Shown here: one piece after another, positions 45,439 to 52,376 of the stretch | Layout of the letters: the number at the start of each line of letters is the position of its first letter | How positions within the stretch are numbered: position 1 is the first letter of the stretch | Assembly: GCA_015061165.1 (NCBI GenBank) | Contig: SUXC01000006.1 | Span: 1 to 64,000, forward strand | Reading direction: 5' to 3' | DNA length: 64,000 nt | DNA from: Bacteroidales bacterium | GTDB taxonomy: Bacteria; Bacteroidota; Bacteroidia; Bacteroidales; Paludibacteraceae | Program-made: the position numbers and the translations under genes | Notes under the pieces: model-generated | What the model was told of the DNA's origin: nothing | What the model saw: the letters and a program-made list of their open reading frames with translations, nothing else | Database searches by the model: none

Positions 45439-45446
45439 CAAAGTTA
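45439..45446 (-). promoter_or_regulatory. -7 promoter box TAACTTTG for the HU gene
   Basis: Minus-strand TAACTTTG lies 66 bp upstream of the HU ATG. Confidence 0.65.
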
Positions 45447-45561
45447 CTACATTTTTCTAATTCTACAAACATTTTGACTGAAAAAATGTCATTTTTCTGC
45501 CTTTTTTTGCATTTTTATGTGCTGTAGCACGGTTTTTGTTTGAATTTTCGTGTTTTTTTAC

Positions 45562-45569
45562 TACTTTTG
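45562..45569 (+). promoter_or_regulatory. -7 promoter box TACTTTTG for the rhomboid gene
   Basis: TACTTTTG lies 25 bp upstream of ATG 45594 and downstream of the upstream in-frame TTG (45540), fixing the ATG as start. Confidence 0.65.
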
Positions 45570-45593
45570 CACAGAATTATTAACGAATTGACA

Positions 45594-46406
45594 ATGTATA
45601 GAAACTTACCACCTATCACAAAGAATCTACTAATGATTAACATCATCTGTTTTTTTGCAGATTATGTTTTTGGTAGATATGGCATCGATTTTTCGCATAT
45701 TTTTGGCTTGCACTATCTGACTGCATCTGATTTCCATCTTTGGCAGCCGATTACGTATATGTTTATGCATGCCAATTTCTCGCACATATTCTTTAATATG
45801 TTTGCGGTGTTTATGTTTGCCCCTGCCATTGAGGAGCGTTGGGGTAGTAAGCGTTTTTTGATTTATTACCTTGTTACGGGCATTGGTGCGGGTGTTATTC
45901 AGGAGATTGTTTGGGCGTTGCAACTGCAACCTGTTCTCAGTACTGTAGATCCTATGATAGCTGCTGCATTGGCAAATAGGGTAGTAACTATTGGTGCCAG
46001 TGGTGCGGTGTTTGGTATATTGTTGGCATTTGGTTGGTTGTTCCCTGATGTGCGGATGTATATTATGTTTATTCCTATTCCTATACGCGCGCGTACATTA
46101 GTTATAATATATGCGTTGATAGAGTTGTTTACGGGCTTGGCACCTTCTGCGGGCGACAATGTGGCTCATTTCGCGCACTTGGGTGGTATGATTTTCGGTT
46201 GGTTGCTGATACTGTGGTGGCGTTATCGCGGGTATGATGGTTTCGATTCTACACCATGGAACGATGGCACACTCCGCCGTTGGTGGGAGAATGTTAAGCG
46301 TTGGATTAGGGATAAGTGGGAAGACTGGTCTCCTCCTCGCCACCCGCGTATTAATCGCGATAAGGATACCAACTACCGCGACTATCACTACCACGAACCG
46401 TTGTAA
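45594..46406 (+). CDS. Rhomboid-family intramembrane serine protease
   Basis: 270 residues with six hydrophobic segments. Catalytic dyad Ser137 in 'TIGASGAVFGILLAFG' and His195 in 'NVAHFAHLGGMIFGW'. The loop-1 region 'HANFSHIFFNMFAVFMFAP' is conserved. A basic, Trp/Arg-rich cytoplasmic tail (about 215-270) follows. Substrates cannot be predicted. Monocistronic, with terminator at 46432-46476. Confidence 0.92.
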   Translation: MYRNLPPITKNLLMINIICFFADYVFGRYGIDFSHIFGLHYLTASDFHLWQPITYMFMHANFSHIFFNMFAVFMFAPAIEERWGSKRFLIYYLVTGIGAGVIQEIVWALQLQPVLSTVDPMIAAALANRVVTIGASGAVFGILLAFGWLFPDVRMYIMFIPIPIRARTLVIIYALIELFTGLAPSAGDNVAHFAHLGGMIFGWLLILWWRYRGYDGFDSTPWNDGTLRRWWENVKRWIRDKWEDWSPPRHPRINRDKDTNYRDYHYHEPL

Positions 46407-46431
46407 CTTCTCAAGACAATTGATAACAATT

Positions 46432-46476
46432 AAATCGCCATTTGTGTTTTTGGAACATGGATGGCGATTTTATTTT
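46432..46476 (+). terminator. Terminator after the rhomboid gene
   Basis: AAATCGCCAT (46432-46441) pairs with ATGGCGATTT (46461-46470), followed by TATTTTG. The 19-nt loop is long. Confidence 0.65.
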
Positions 46477-46513
46477 GTCATTAACCTTGTATTTCCTTGT
46501 ATCTGCCGTACAA

Positions 46514-46573
46514 TTCCCGTAGAGTTCCCGTAGAGTTCCCGTAGAGTTCCTGTAGAGTTCCCGTAGAGTTCCT
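46514..46573. repeat. 11-bp tandem array (ttcccgtagag), five units
   Basis: Units start at 46514, 46525, 46536, 46547 (one change) and 46558, with a partial sixth. It is the longest 11-bp array in the window. Confidence 0.9.
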
Positions 46574-46754
46574 TTATGAGAAAGCGGTTTTGTTGCTGAC
46601 TTACCTATAATTTTTCCTACTTCAAATTGCAACGCTCTTTGTGGTTAGCCTATGTTGGATTATATTGGTGTTATTATATTTCCGTTTCCTTGCTCAAATT
46701 TTAATTAAATTGCCCAAAAAGGCGATTTTTCTTGCATATATCAAAAAAAAGCAG

Positions 46755-46762
46755 TACCTTTG
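46755..46762 (+). promoter_or_regulatory. -7 promoter box TACCTTTG for the sigma-54-type activator unit
   Basis: TACCTTTG lies 62 bp upstream of ATG 46825; no sigma-54 (GG-N10-GC) site was noticed here. Confidence 0.6.
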
Positions 46763-46824
46763 TCTGCCATTTTGGCAGATTATGTAACATTAAACTTAAA
46801 AAACCGTGATACTTTGAAACATCT

Positions 46825-48060
46825 ATGACTATGGAACAAAAGGATATACAGACCATTAAGCAACGATTTGGGATTATCGGCAATAGTCCGTTGCTCAATC
46901 GTGGCATAGAGGTGGCAGTCCAAGTTGCACCCACCGATTTGAGTGTGTTGATTACAGGAGAAAGTGGTGTGGGAAAAGAGAATTTCCCTAAGATTATTCA
47001 TGCCTATTCCCTTCGCCGTCATAAGAAAGATGCGTATTTCGCTGTGAACTGTGGCGCTATACCCAAAGGTACATTAGAGAGCGAACTGTTTGGGCATGAG
47101 AAAGGTGCTTTTACCGATGCGCGAGCGGAACGAAAAGGCTATTTTGAAATAGCCGATGGTGGTACATTGTTTTTGGACGAAGTAGGCGAATTGCCTTTGG
47201 AGACACAAGCCCAACTGCTGCGTGTCTTAGAGTCGGGCGAGTTCATGCGCGTGGGCTCCAGCCAAATACGCAAGACCGATGTGCGCGTGGTGGCTGCCAC
47301 CAATCTGGATATGAAGCGTGCCATCTCCGAAGGACGCTTCCGCGAGGATCTTTATTATCGACTCAATACTGTAGAGATTAAGGTGCCTGCCTTGCGCGAA
47401 CGTGCTGAGGACATACCTCTGTTATTCCGTAAGTTCGTGGTGGACTTCTGCCAGAGATACAATATGCCTACTATCCAACTCTCCGAAGAGGCTACACAAC
47501 TTCTAAAATCGTATTATTGGCAGGGTAACATACGCCAACTCAAGCATACTGCGGAGCAGATGTGTGCTGTGGAAACGACTCGCAGTATTACCGCTGCGAT
47601 GCTCCAGAAGTACCTGCCCGAGCATGAGATGCAAAAGGGTATTGCACTCTTAGGTGCTCATACGCAAACCAGCCACGACACCTATATGAACGAGCGCGAA
47701 CTGCTATACAAGGTGTTGTTTGATATGAAACGTGAGATGACGGAGATGCGACAGCAACTCAATGGGCTGCTCTCCTCGCCTGCTGCCCCCGCGCATCGCA
47801 ATACGGAGATGGTCGTAGCACAACACCCTGAGTACGAGCCAGTAGAAGAGGTGCAAGAAGAGGCGGTGGCTACCATAATCCCCGAAACGGAGTTTACTAC
47901 TATCACCGATGAGCCATCCTTCAATACAATGGAAGATATAGAGCGCGAGAGTATTCGTGCGGCATTGGCACGCAACAAAGGTAGCCGAAAGTTAGCGGCG
48001 GCTGAGCTGCATATATCCGAACGCACACTCTATCGTAAAATCAAAGAATACGAACTATAA
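46825..48060 (+). CDS. Sigma-54-type (AAA+) transcriptional activator without receiver domain
   Basis: 411 residues. AAA+ domain with Walker A GESGVGKEN (45-53), Walker B 'GGTLFLDEVGELPL', and 'RVVAATNLDMKRAISEGRFR' plus 'EDLYYRLNTVEIKVPALRER'. The sigma-54 contact loop GAFTGA reads GAFTDA (94-99). A Glu/Pro-rich linker (310-365) leads to a C-terminal Fis-type HTH ('NKGSRKLAAAELHISERTLY'). No receiver or sensory domain precedes the AAA+ part, so control is not evident. It is placed before lptE and secG, as in several Bacteroidales genomes I recall. Confidence 0.88.
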   Translation: MTMEQKDIQTIKQRFGIIGNSPLLNRGIEVAVQVAPTDLSVLITGESGVGKENFPKIIHAYSLRRHKKDAYFAVNCGAIPKGTLESELFGHEKGAFTDARAERKGYFEIADGGTLFLDEVGELPLETQAQLLRVLESGEFMRVGSSQIRKTDVRVVAATNLDMKRAISEGRFREDLYYRLNTVEIKVPALRERAEDIPLLFRKFVVDFCQRYNMPTIQLSEEATQLLKSYYWQGNIRQLKHTAEQMCAVETTRSITAAMLQKYLPEHEMQKGIALLGAHTQTSHDTYMNERELLYKVLFDMKREMTEMRQQLNGLLSSPAAPAHRNTEMVVAQHPEYEPVEEVQEEAVATIIPETEFTTITDEPSFNTMEDIERESIRAALARNKGSRKLAAAELHISERTLYRKIKEYEL

Positions 48061-48063
48061 CCC

Positions 48064-48108
48064 CGCCTTTACACTCTACACCTTTACACTCTACACTATA
48101 TACTTTAC
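48064..48108. repeat. tttacactctacacc repeat before lptE
   Basis: Two and a half units of about 15-17 bp fill the spacer. The same words occur at 62456-62484 and, in frame, within aroA at 51571-51597. Confidence 0.8.
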
Positions 48109-48111
48109 ATC

Positions 48112-48636
48112 ATGCAACAACGTCATACCCCATTATCACGCATTCTTATGCTAATCGCAATCATATTGCTGTGCAATGCTTGTACGATTAGTTACAAATT
48201 TAACGGAGCAAGTATTGATTACTCCAAGGTTAAGACGATTTCCGTGGCAGACTTCACCAACAACGCTGCCTTAGTCTATCCACCCTTGGCAGTCAATCTC
48301 ACCGATGGCATCAAGGACCTCTACCAACGCCAAACGCGATTGGAACAAGTGCGCCGAGGAGGAAATTTGGAACTCGAAGGCGAAATCACGGGTTATCAAC
48401 TCACTCCTATGGCTGTATCGGCAGATAGTTATGCAGCCGAAACCAAATTAACAATCACAATAAAAGTGCGATTTACCAACAATGTCGCACCCGAAGAGAG
48501 TTTTGAAAAGACCTATTCTGCATATCAGACATTCGATGCTTCCCAGATGCTTTCCGATGTTCAAGATGAGCTCTGTAGCACGATGATTACCGAGATTGCA
48601 GAGCAAATATACAACGATACGGTAGCAAAATGGTAA
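48112..48636 (+). CDS. lptE: LptE-type lipoprotein, LPS-transport outer-membrane component
   Basis: 174 residues. Lipoprotein signal with lipobox LLCNA-C (Cys24). 'CTISYKFNGASIDYSKVKTI' and 'VADFTNNAALVYPPLAVNLT' are typical of the Bacteroidota LptE branch, which plugs the LptD barrel. 'KDLYQRQTRLEQVRRGGNLE' follows. It lies between the activator gene and secG. Confidence 0.88.
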   Translation: MQQRHTPLSRILMLIAIILLCNACTISYKFNGASIDYSKVKTISVADFTNNAALVYPPLAVNLTDGIKDLYQRQTRLEQVRRGGNLELEGEITGYQLTPMAVSADSYAAETKLTITIKVRFTNNVAPEESFEKTYSAYQTFDASQMLSDVQDELCSTMITEIAEQIYNDTVAKW

Positions 48637-48664
48637 AAAATTTGGTAGTTTCAAAAAAAAGTTG

Positions 48665-48672
48665 TACCTTTG
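48665..48672 (+). promoter_or_regulatory. -7 promoter box TACCTTTG for secG
   Basis: TACCTTTG lies 86 bp upstream of the secG ATG. Confidence 0.6.
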
Positions 48673-48758
48673 CGGGCTAATTCATATTTTTGTTAGGCAA
48701 CCTATATATAACAAGTAAAATATTCATTGCTAACTATTAATTATTAATTATAAATATT

Positions 48759-49106
48759 ATGTACGTACTATTAACTATTTTGATTGTCATTGCAGCAGTA
48801 TTGCTCGTTCTTTTGGTGTTGGTTCAAAACAGCAAGGGCGGTGGTTTGGCTGCTGGTTTCTCAAGCGGAAACCAAGTGATGGGTGCTCCTAAGACGGCTG
48901 ACTTCTTGGAGAAGGCAAGTTGGACTTTGGCTGCTATCATCATTGTATTGAGCATCATTGCTGTTGGTTTCAACAAGAGTGATGCTGCAACTCCCGAAGA
49001 GGGTAGTGCTATCACCGAGCAAGTGCAAGAGGCTTACGAAGCTGAGCAAGCTGCTCAAGCTGTTCCTGAGTTCGAAGCAGAGGCTACTGAGGAAGTGGCT
49101 GAGTAA
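48759..49106 (+). CDS. secG: Preprotein translocase subunit SecG
   Basis: 115 residues. Two transmembrane helices ('LLTILIVIAAVLLVLLVLVQ' and 'ASWTLAAIIIVLSIIAVGF') are separated by the family loop 'NSKGGGLAAGFSSGNQVMGA'. A Glu/Ala-rich cytoplasmic tail (82-115) is typical of Bacteroidota. Partner of SecY encoded at 17849. Confidence 0.95.
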   Translation: MYVLLTILIVIAAVLLVLLVLVQNSKGGGLAAGFSSGNQVMGAPKTADFLEKASWTLAAIIIVLSIIAVGFNKSDAATPEEGSAITEQVQEAYEAEQAAQAVPEFEAEATEEVAE

Positions 49107-49140
49107 TTTCCTACGAACAGTTGGGATTAGTTCCACACAA

Positions 49141-49179
49141 AATAAATGAGAGGCAGACGTGCCTCTCATTTATTTTTTA
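49141..49179. terminator. Bidirectional terminator between secG and trpB2
   Basis: AATAAATGAGAGGCA pairs with TGCCTCTCATTTATT around GACG, with T-run on the plus side and A-run on the other, serving both converging units. Confidence 0.88.
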
Positions 49180-49195
49180 TATCTATTGGATATCA

Positions 49196-50500
49196 TTATT
49201 TCTTCAGTTCGCCTGCGAAATACCTATCATACGACGCCATGTCTATCAGGCCATGACCTGATAGGTTGAATAGTATCACTCGCTCTACGCCTTCCTCTTT
49301 TGCCTTAAGTGCCTCATCTATAGCCGCTTTGATGGCATGTGTAGATTCGGGCGCGGGGATGATTCCTTCCACTTGGCTAAAGAGTACACCCGCCTCAAAA
49401 CTATCCAACTGATTGATATCCACCGCCTCTATCAGCCCATCTTGGCGCAATTGGCTGACGATGGCCCCCGCACCATGATAGCGCAATCCACCTGCATGGA
49501 TGGCTTCTGGCTCGAAGTCGTGTCCTAACGTAAACATCGGGATAAGCGGCGTAAAGCCTTCAGTATCACCAAAATCGTATTCAAATCGTCCTTGTGTTAG
49601 TTTAGGACAAGCCTCAGGTTCTGCAGCAATAAAGCGCGTTTTATATCCTTTGGTCAGGTTATCACGCATAAATGGAAAGGTTATTCCGCAGAAGTTACTG
49701 CCACCACCAAAACAACCAATCACCACATCAGGATAGTCGCCTGCCATCTCCATTTGCTTGCGGGCTTCCTCGCCAATGATAGTCTGATGGAGGCACACAT
49801 GATTGAGTACAGAGCCCAATCCATATCGCGTATCTGGTTGTTTACGAGCCACTTCTACTGCCTCTGAGATTGCCATACCCAAACTGCCTGGCGTATTAGG
49901 GAACTGAGCTCTCAGCGATCGCCCAGCTTCGGTGGTGAAGGATGGCGAAGGGATGATAGTTGCCCCATAGGTGCGCATCACGGACTTACGGTATGGCTTC
50001 TGTTCATAGCTGGAGTTCACCATAAACACGGTCAAGTCCAAGCCAAAGTGCCTGCACGCGATCGACAACGCAGAGCCCCACTGCCCTGCTCCCGTCTCAG
50101 TGGTCATATGCTTGATTCCCTGCTGCTTGTTGTAATATGCTTGAGGTATTGCAGAGTTCAGTTTGTGCGAGCCAACAGGACTGACACTCTCGTTTTTGAA
50201 GTAGATCTTGGCAGGCGTATCCAGTGCTTTCTCCAGTCCACTGGCACGCACAAGAGGCGTTGGGCGGAAGATACGATATAGTTCTTGCACTTCTTCGGGT
50301 ATATCAATATACGGCTCTTGCGAGAACTCTTGCTCTACCAACGCCTCTGCAAATAGCGAACTCATCTCCTCTTTTTTCAGTGGTTCACGCGTAACGGGAT
50401 TGAGCAACGGAGCAGGTTTATTGGGCATATCTGCCACAATATTATACCATTGAGTAGGCATCTCATTTTCCTGCAATACAATCTTCTTCGTAATCTTCAT
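49196..50500 (-). CDS. trpB: TrpB2-type tryptophan synthase beta chain
   Basis: 434 residues, the longer TrpB2 form rather than TrpB1 (about 395). PLP Lys113 lies in 'VGSHKLNSAIPQAYY', and the phosphate loop is 'GCFGGGSNFCGITFPF'. The N-terminal extension 'MPTQWYNIVADMPNKPAPLL' is diagnostic of TrpB2. Condenses indole and serine to tryptophan; TrpB2 often lacks a TrpA partner, and no trp gene is nearby. Last gene of the long minus-strand run, 21 bp after the glycosyltransferase gene. Confidence 0.93.
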   Translation of the reverse strand: MKITKKIVLQENEMPTQWYNIVADMPNKPAPLLNPVTREPLKKEEMSSLFAEALVEQEFSQEPYIDIPEEVQELYRIFRPTPLVRASGLEKALDTPAKIYFKNESVSPVGSHKLNSAIPQAYYNKQQGIKHMTTETGAGQWGSALSIACRHFGLDLTVFMVNSSYEQKPYRKSVMRTYGATIIPSPSFTTEAGRSLRAQFPNTPGSLGMAISEAVEVARKQPDTRYGLGSVLNHVCLHQTIIGEEARKQMEMAGDYPDVVIGCFGGGSNFCGITFPFMRDNLTKGYKTRFIAAEPEACPKLTQGRFEYDFGDTEGFTPLIPMFTLGHDFEPEAIHAGGLRYHGAGAIVSQLRQDGLIEAVDINQLDSFEAGVLFSQVEGIIPAPESTHAIKAAIDEALKAKEEGVERVILFNLSGHGLIDMASYDRYFAGELKK

Positions 50501-50521
50501 ACGTTCTAAATTTAATAGGGT

Positions 50522-51301
50522 TTACCAACGGCGGCGAAATAATCCGCCAATCAAACAAATCAACATATAGAATGGATATACCACCTCCAGCAGCAACGCT
50601 GTACCGAAACCAACCGACTTGTCGCGTTTCTTAATCAAGTGATATTCAATCGGAAACTTCACGAGCAAAACCACAGGACACAACACCTGTATCACGTTGG
50701 CAATCAACACGATTGCTCCGCAGCAAAGAATATCTTTGTCGGTGTATTTAGGAGCTTTGCCTGCCCAACGCATGCGTTGTTTCCAAAACGCACGCCACTC
50801 GGTATGAGGGCGAACGATGGCGGTTAATTCCTCGCTCTCACTCACCGCAATCTTCAGTCCCCGACGCTTAAACGACTCTAAGAGAAACATATCATCGCCA
50901 CTTGGTATCTCAGGGTGCAAATCGGGATAGGACTCCAACCATCTATCGCGCTTGGCAATGAGGTTCGCTCCACTACACATCACGGCATGTCCCCGTTTGG
51001 TAGTCTCAATGGTAAGCTGCTGAATAGCAGCATACTCTGCTATCTGCAATCGCTCCAATAGCGACGGCTTCTCACTCTCCGATTCCATTCTCAGCGGAAG
51101 AATGAGTAAATCTGTGCCTTTAAGCGCTAAACTGTAGCCCGTTAGGGCGTCCTCTAAACCATGCAATATGACATCATCGTCCATCATCCACACATACTCC
51201 GTCTCTGCAGCGGATATAAGGCGATAAAGAGCATGTTTCTTGCCCTTGCCTTCATCGTTTATTCCCTGTCGCGGGACTATTATGGTCAGTTGATCATTCA
51301 T
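50522..51301 (-). CDS. Glycosyltransferase family 2-like membrane protein, short N-terminus
   Basis: 259 residues. 'GKGKKHALYRLISAAETEYV' followed by the metal-binding 'WMMDDDVI', then 'GHAVMCSGANLIAKRDRWLE', 'GDDMFLLESFKRRG' and 'HTEWRAFWKQRMRWAGKAPK' (acceptor/QxxRW-like motif) are the GT2 layout. Two hydrophobic segments end the protein. The first Rossmann strands that normally precede DDD (about 60-80 residues, plus often a membrane helix) are nearly absent: only 'QLTIIVPRQGIND' remains. The start overlaps the aroA stop by 8 bp, so the gene may be truncated. Confidence 0.75.
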   Translation of the reverse strand: MNDQLTIIVPRQGINDEGKGKKHALYRLISAAETEYVWMMDDDVILHGLEDALTGYSLALKGTDLLILPLRMESESEKPSLLERLQIAEYAAIQQLTIETTKRGHAVMCSGANLIAKRDRWLESYPDLHPEIPSGDDMFLLESFKRRGLKIAVSESEELTAIVRPHTEWRAFWKQRMRWAGKAPKYTDKDILCCGAIVLIANVIQVLCPVVLLVKFPIEYHLIKKRDKSVGFGTALLLEVVYPFYMLICLIGGLFRRRW

Positions 51302-52376
51302 GAGAGCGAATTACTTTTGTCCATTCTTCGAGGAACTGCGGATAGGATTTGCTGATGCAGGCGGTGTCATCCACTTCGTAGCCCGCAATCAGCAATGCCA
51401 TCGCCATACGATGGTCATGGTCGGTGCGGTGTTCACGCACAGCGCGCAGGCGGTCGGATTCTTTGATGGGTAACGATTCGGTGCCTGTGGCATGTAACTC
51501 TATGCCTAAACGCTCACAAGTGAGCGCGACAGCAGGGTAGAGATCGGGACAGGACGCAAAGTCTTGGTGTAGGGTGTAAGGTGTAGAGTGTAAAGGCGAG
51601 GAATATATCACTATTCCTTTTTCTGTATATTGAGTACTTACACCGAGGTGGGCAAAGATGTCGGCAACGACATTGTCGCCTTGCAGAGAGTCGCGGAATA
51701 AGCCAGGAAGGGTAATCTCACCACCGTGGAGAGCGACATACTCGTACCAGAAAGCGGCGGAGGACCAGTCCTTTTCTAGTTCGTTCGCTATGCTCACTGT
51801 AAATCGCTGCGCTGTAGTTCGCTCGCTTTGCTCGCTGTAGTTCGCTCGTCTTACTCGCTGTAGATAGCGTTCTATTATCTCTCGTGTGAGGGTGATGTAA
51901 GGGGAGGTGCTATTGGTTTGGACGTTTGCGCCGATGAGGAGCAGGGCGGAAACGAACTGTGTGGATTGGGGATTATCAAGAGTAATTATCTTATCCTTAT
52001 CCAATATACATCCTTTAATGCGAAGAGGCGGGAAACCCTCTTCGCCCAAATACTCAATATCCGCTCCTATCTCACGCAAAGCATCTACTAACTGACCTAT
52101 AGGACGATGGCGCATGCGTTCCACGCCGTCGAGAATAACCGTTTGTCCTTCTAACTGAGCACAATAGGCGGTGAGGAAGCGCATAGCTGTACCGCAGTTG
52201 CCAAGGTCAATTCTCGCCTCTCGCCTCTCGCCTAATAGCCTAATCGCCTCACTCATTATTCGCACATCATCGGGCATATCACAAGAGACGGTCATCAGAC
52301 CGTCTCCGTGTATGGCTTGCAATATCAATAATCGATTTGCAATAGATTTTGATATTGGCAATTCAATCTGCATCAA
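51294..52376 (-). CDS. aroA: 3-phosphoshikimate 1-carboxyvinyltransferase (EPSP synthase), reduced form
   Basis: 360 residues; most AroA have 410-440. Key motifs are present: 'LPISKSIANRLLILQA', 'LGNCGTAMRFLTA', 'RMRHRPIGQLVDAL', 'NPQSTQFVSALLL', 'DWSSAAFWYEY', 'SLPIKESDRLRAV', 'DHDHRMAMALL' and 'SKSYPQFLEEW'. About 30 residues usually found between ESDR and DHRMA are missing. Three segments look like repeat-coded insertions: 49-56, 174-198 and 257-271. It forms EPSP in the shikimate pathway. Its start overlaps the M49 peptidase stop (52373-52376). Confidence 0.9.
   Translation of the reverse strand: MMQIELPISKSIANRLLILQAIHGDGLMTVSCDMPDDVRIMSEAIRLLGERREARIDLGNCGTAMRFLTAYCAQLEGQTVILDGVERMRHRPIGQLVDALREIGADIEYLGEEGFPPLRIKGCILDKDKIITLDNPQSTQFVSALLLIGANVQTNSTSPYITLTREIIERYLQRVRRANYSEQSERTTAQRFTVSIANELEKDWSSAAFWYEYVALHGGEITLPGLFRDSLQGDNVVADIFAHLGVSTQYTEKGIVIYSSPLHSTPYTLHQDFASCPDLYPAVALTCERLGIELHATGTESLPIKESDRLRAVREHRTDHDHRMAMALLIAGYEVDDTACISKSYPQFLEEWTKVIRSHE
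51571..51597. repeat. In-gene gtgtaaggtgtag repeat within aroA
   Basis: Reverse complement of the tttacactctacacc repeat at 48064 and 62456. It encodes a Ser/Thr/Pro/His stretch (around residues 257-271 of AroA). Confidence 0.75.
51776..51866. repeat. In-gene tcgctcgctgtag repeat within aroA
   Basis: Three to four units of about 16-23 bp ending gctgtag, including the exact 15-mer atcgctgcgctgtag shared with ispG (26431-26445). It encodes residues about 174-198, where conserved AroA sequence is interrupted. Confidence 0.78.
52209..52245. repeat. In-gene ctcgcct / cctaatcgcctca repeat within aroA
   Basis: ctcgcctctcgcctctcgcc is followed by taatagcctaatcgcctca. The 14-mer tgaggcgattaggc (reverse strand) recurs exactly at 58863-58876 between frr and the OMP gene. 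Confidence 0.75.

Larger units (their letters stand above)
46407..46824. other. 418-bp spacer between rhomboid and sigma-54-type activator genes
   Basis: It holds the rhomboid terminator, the 11-bp array (46514-46573), AT-rich sequence without a supported gene, and the promoter at 46755-46762. Confidence 0.55.
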
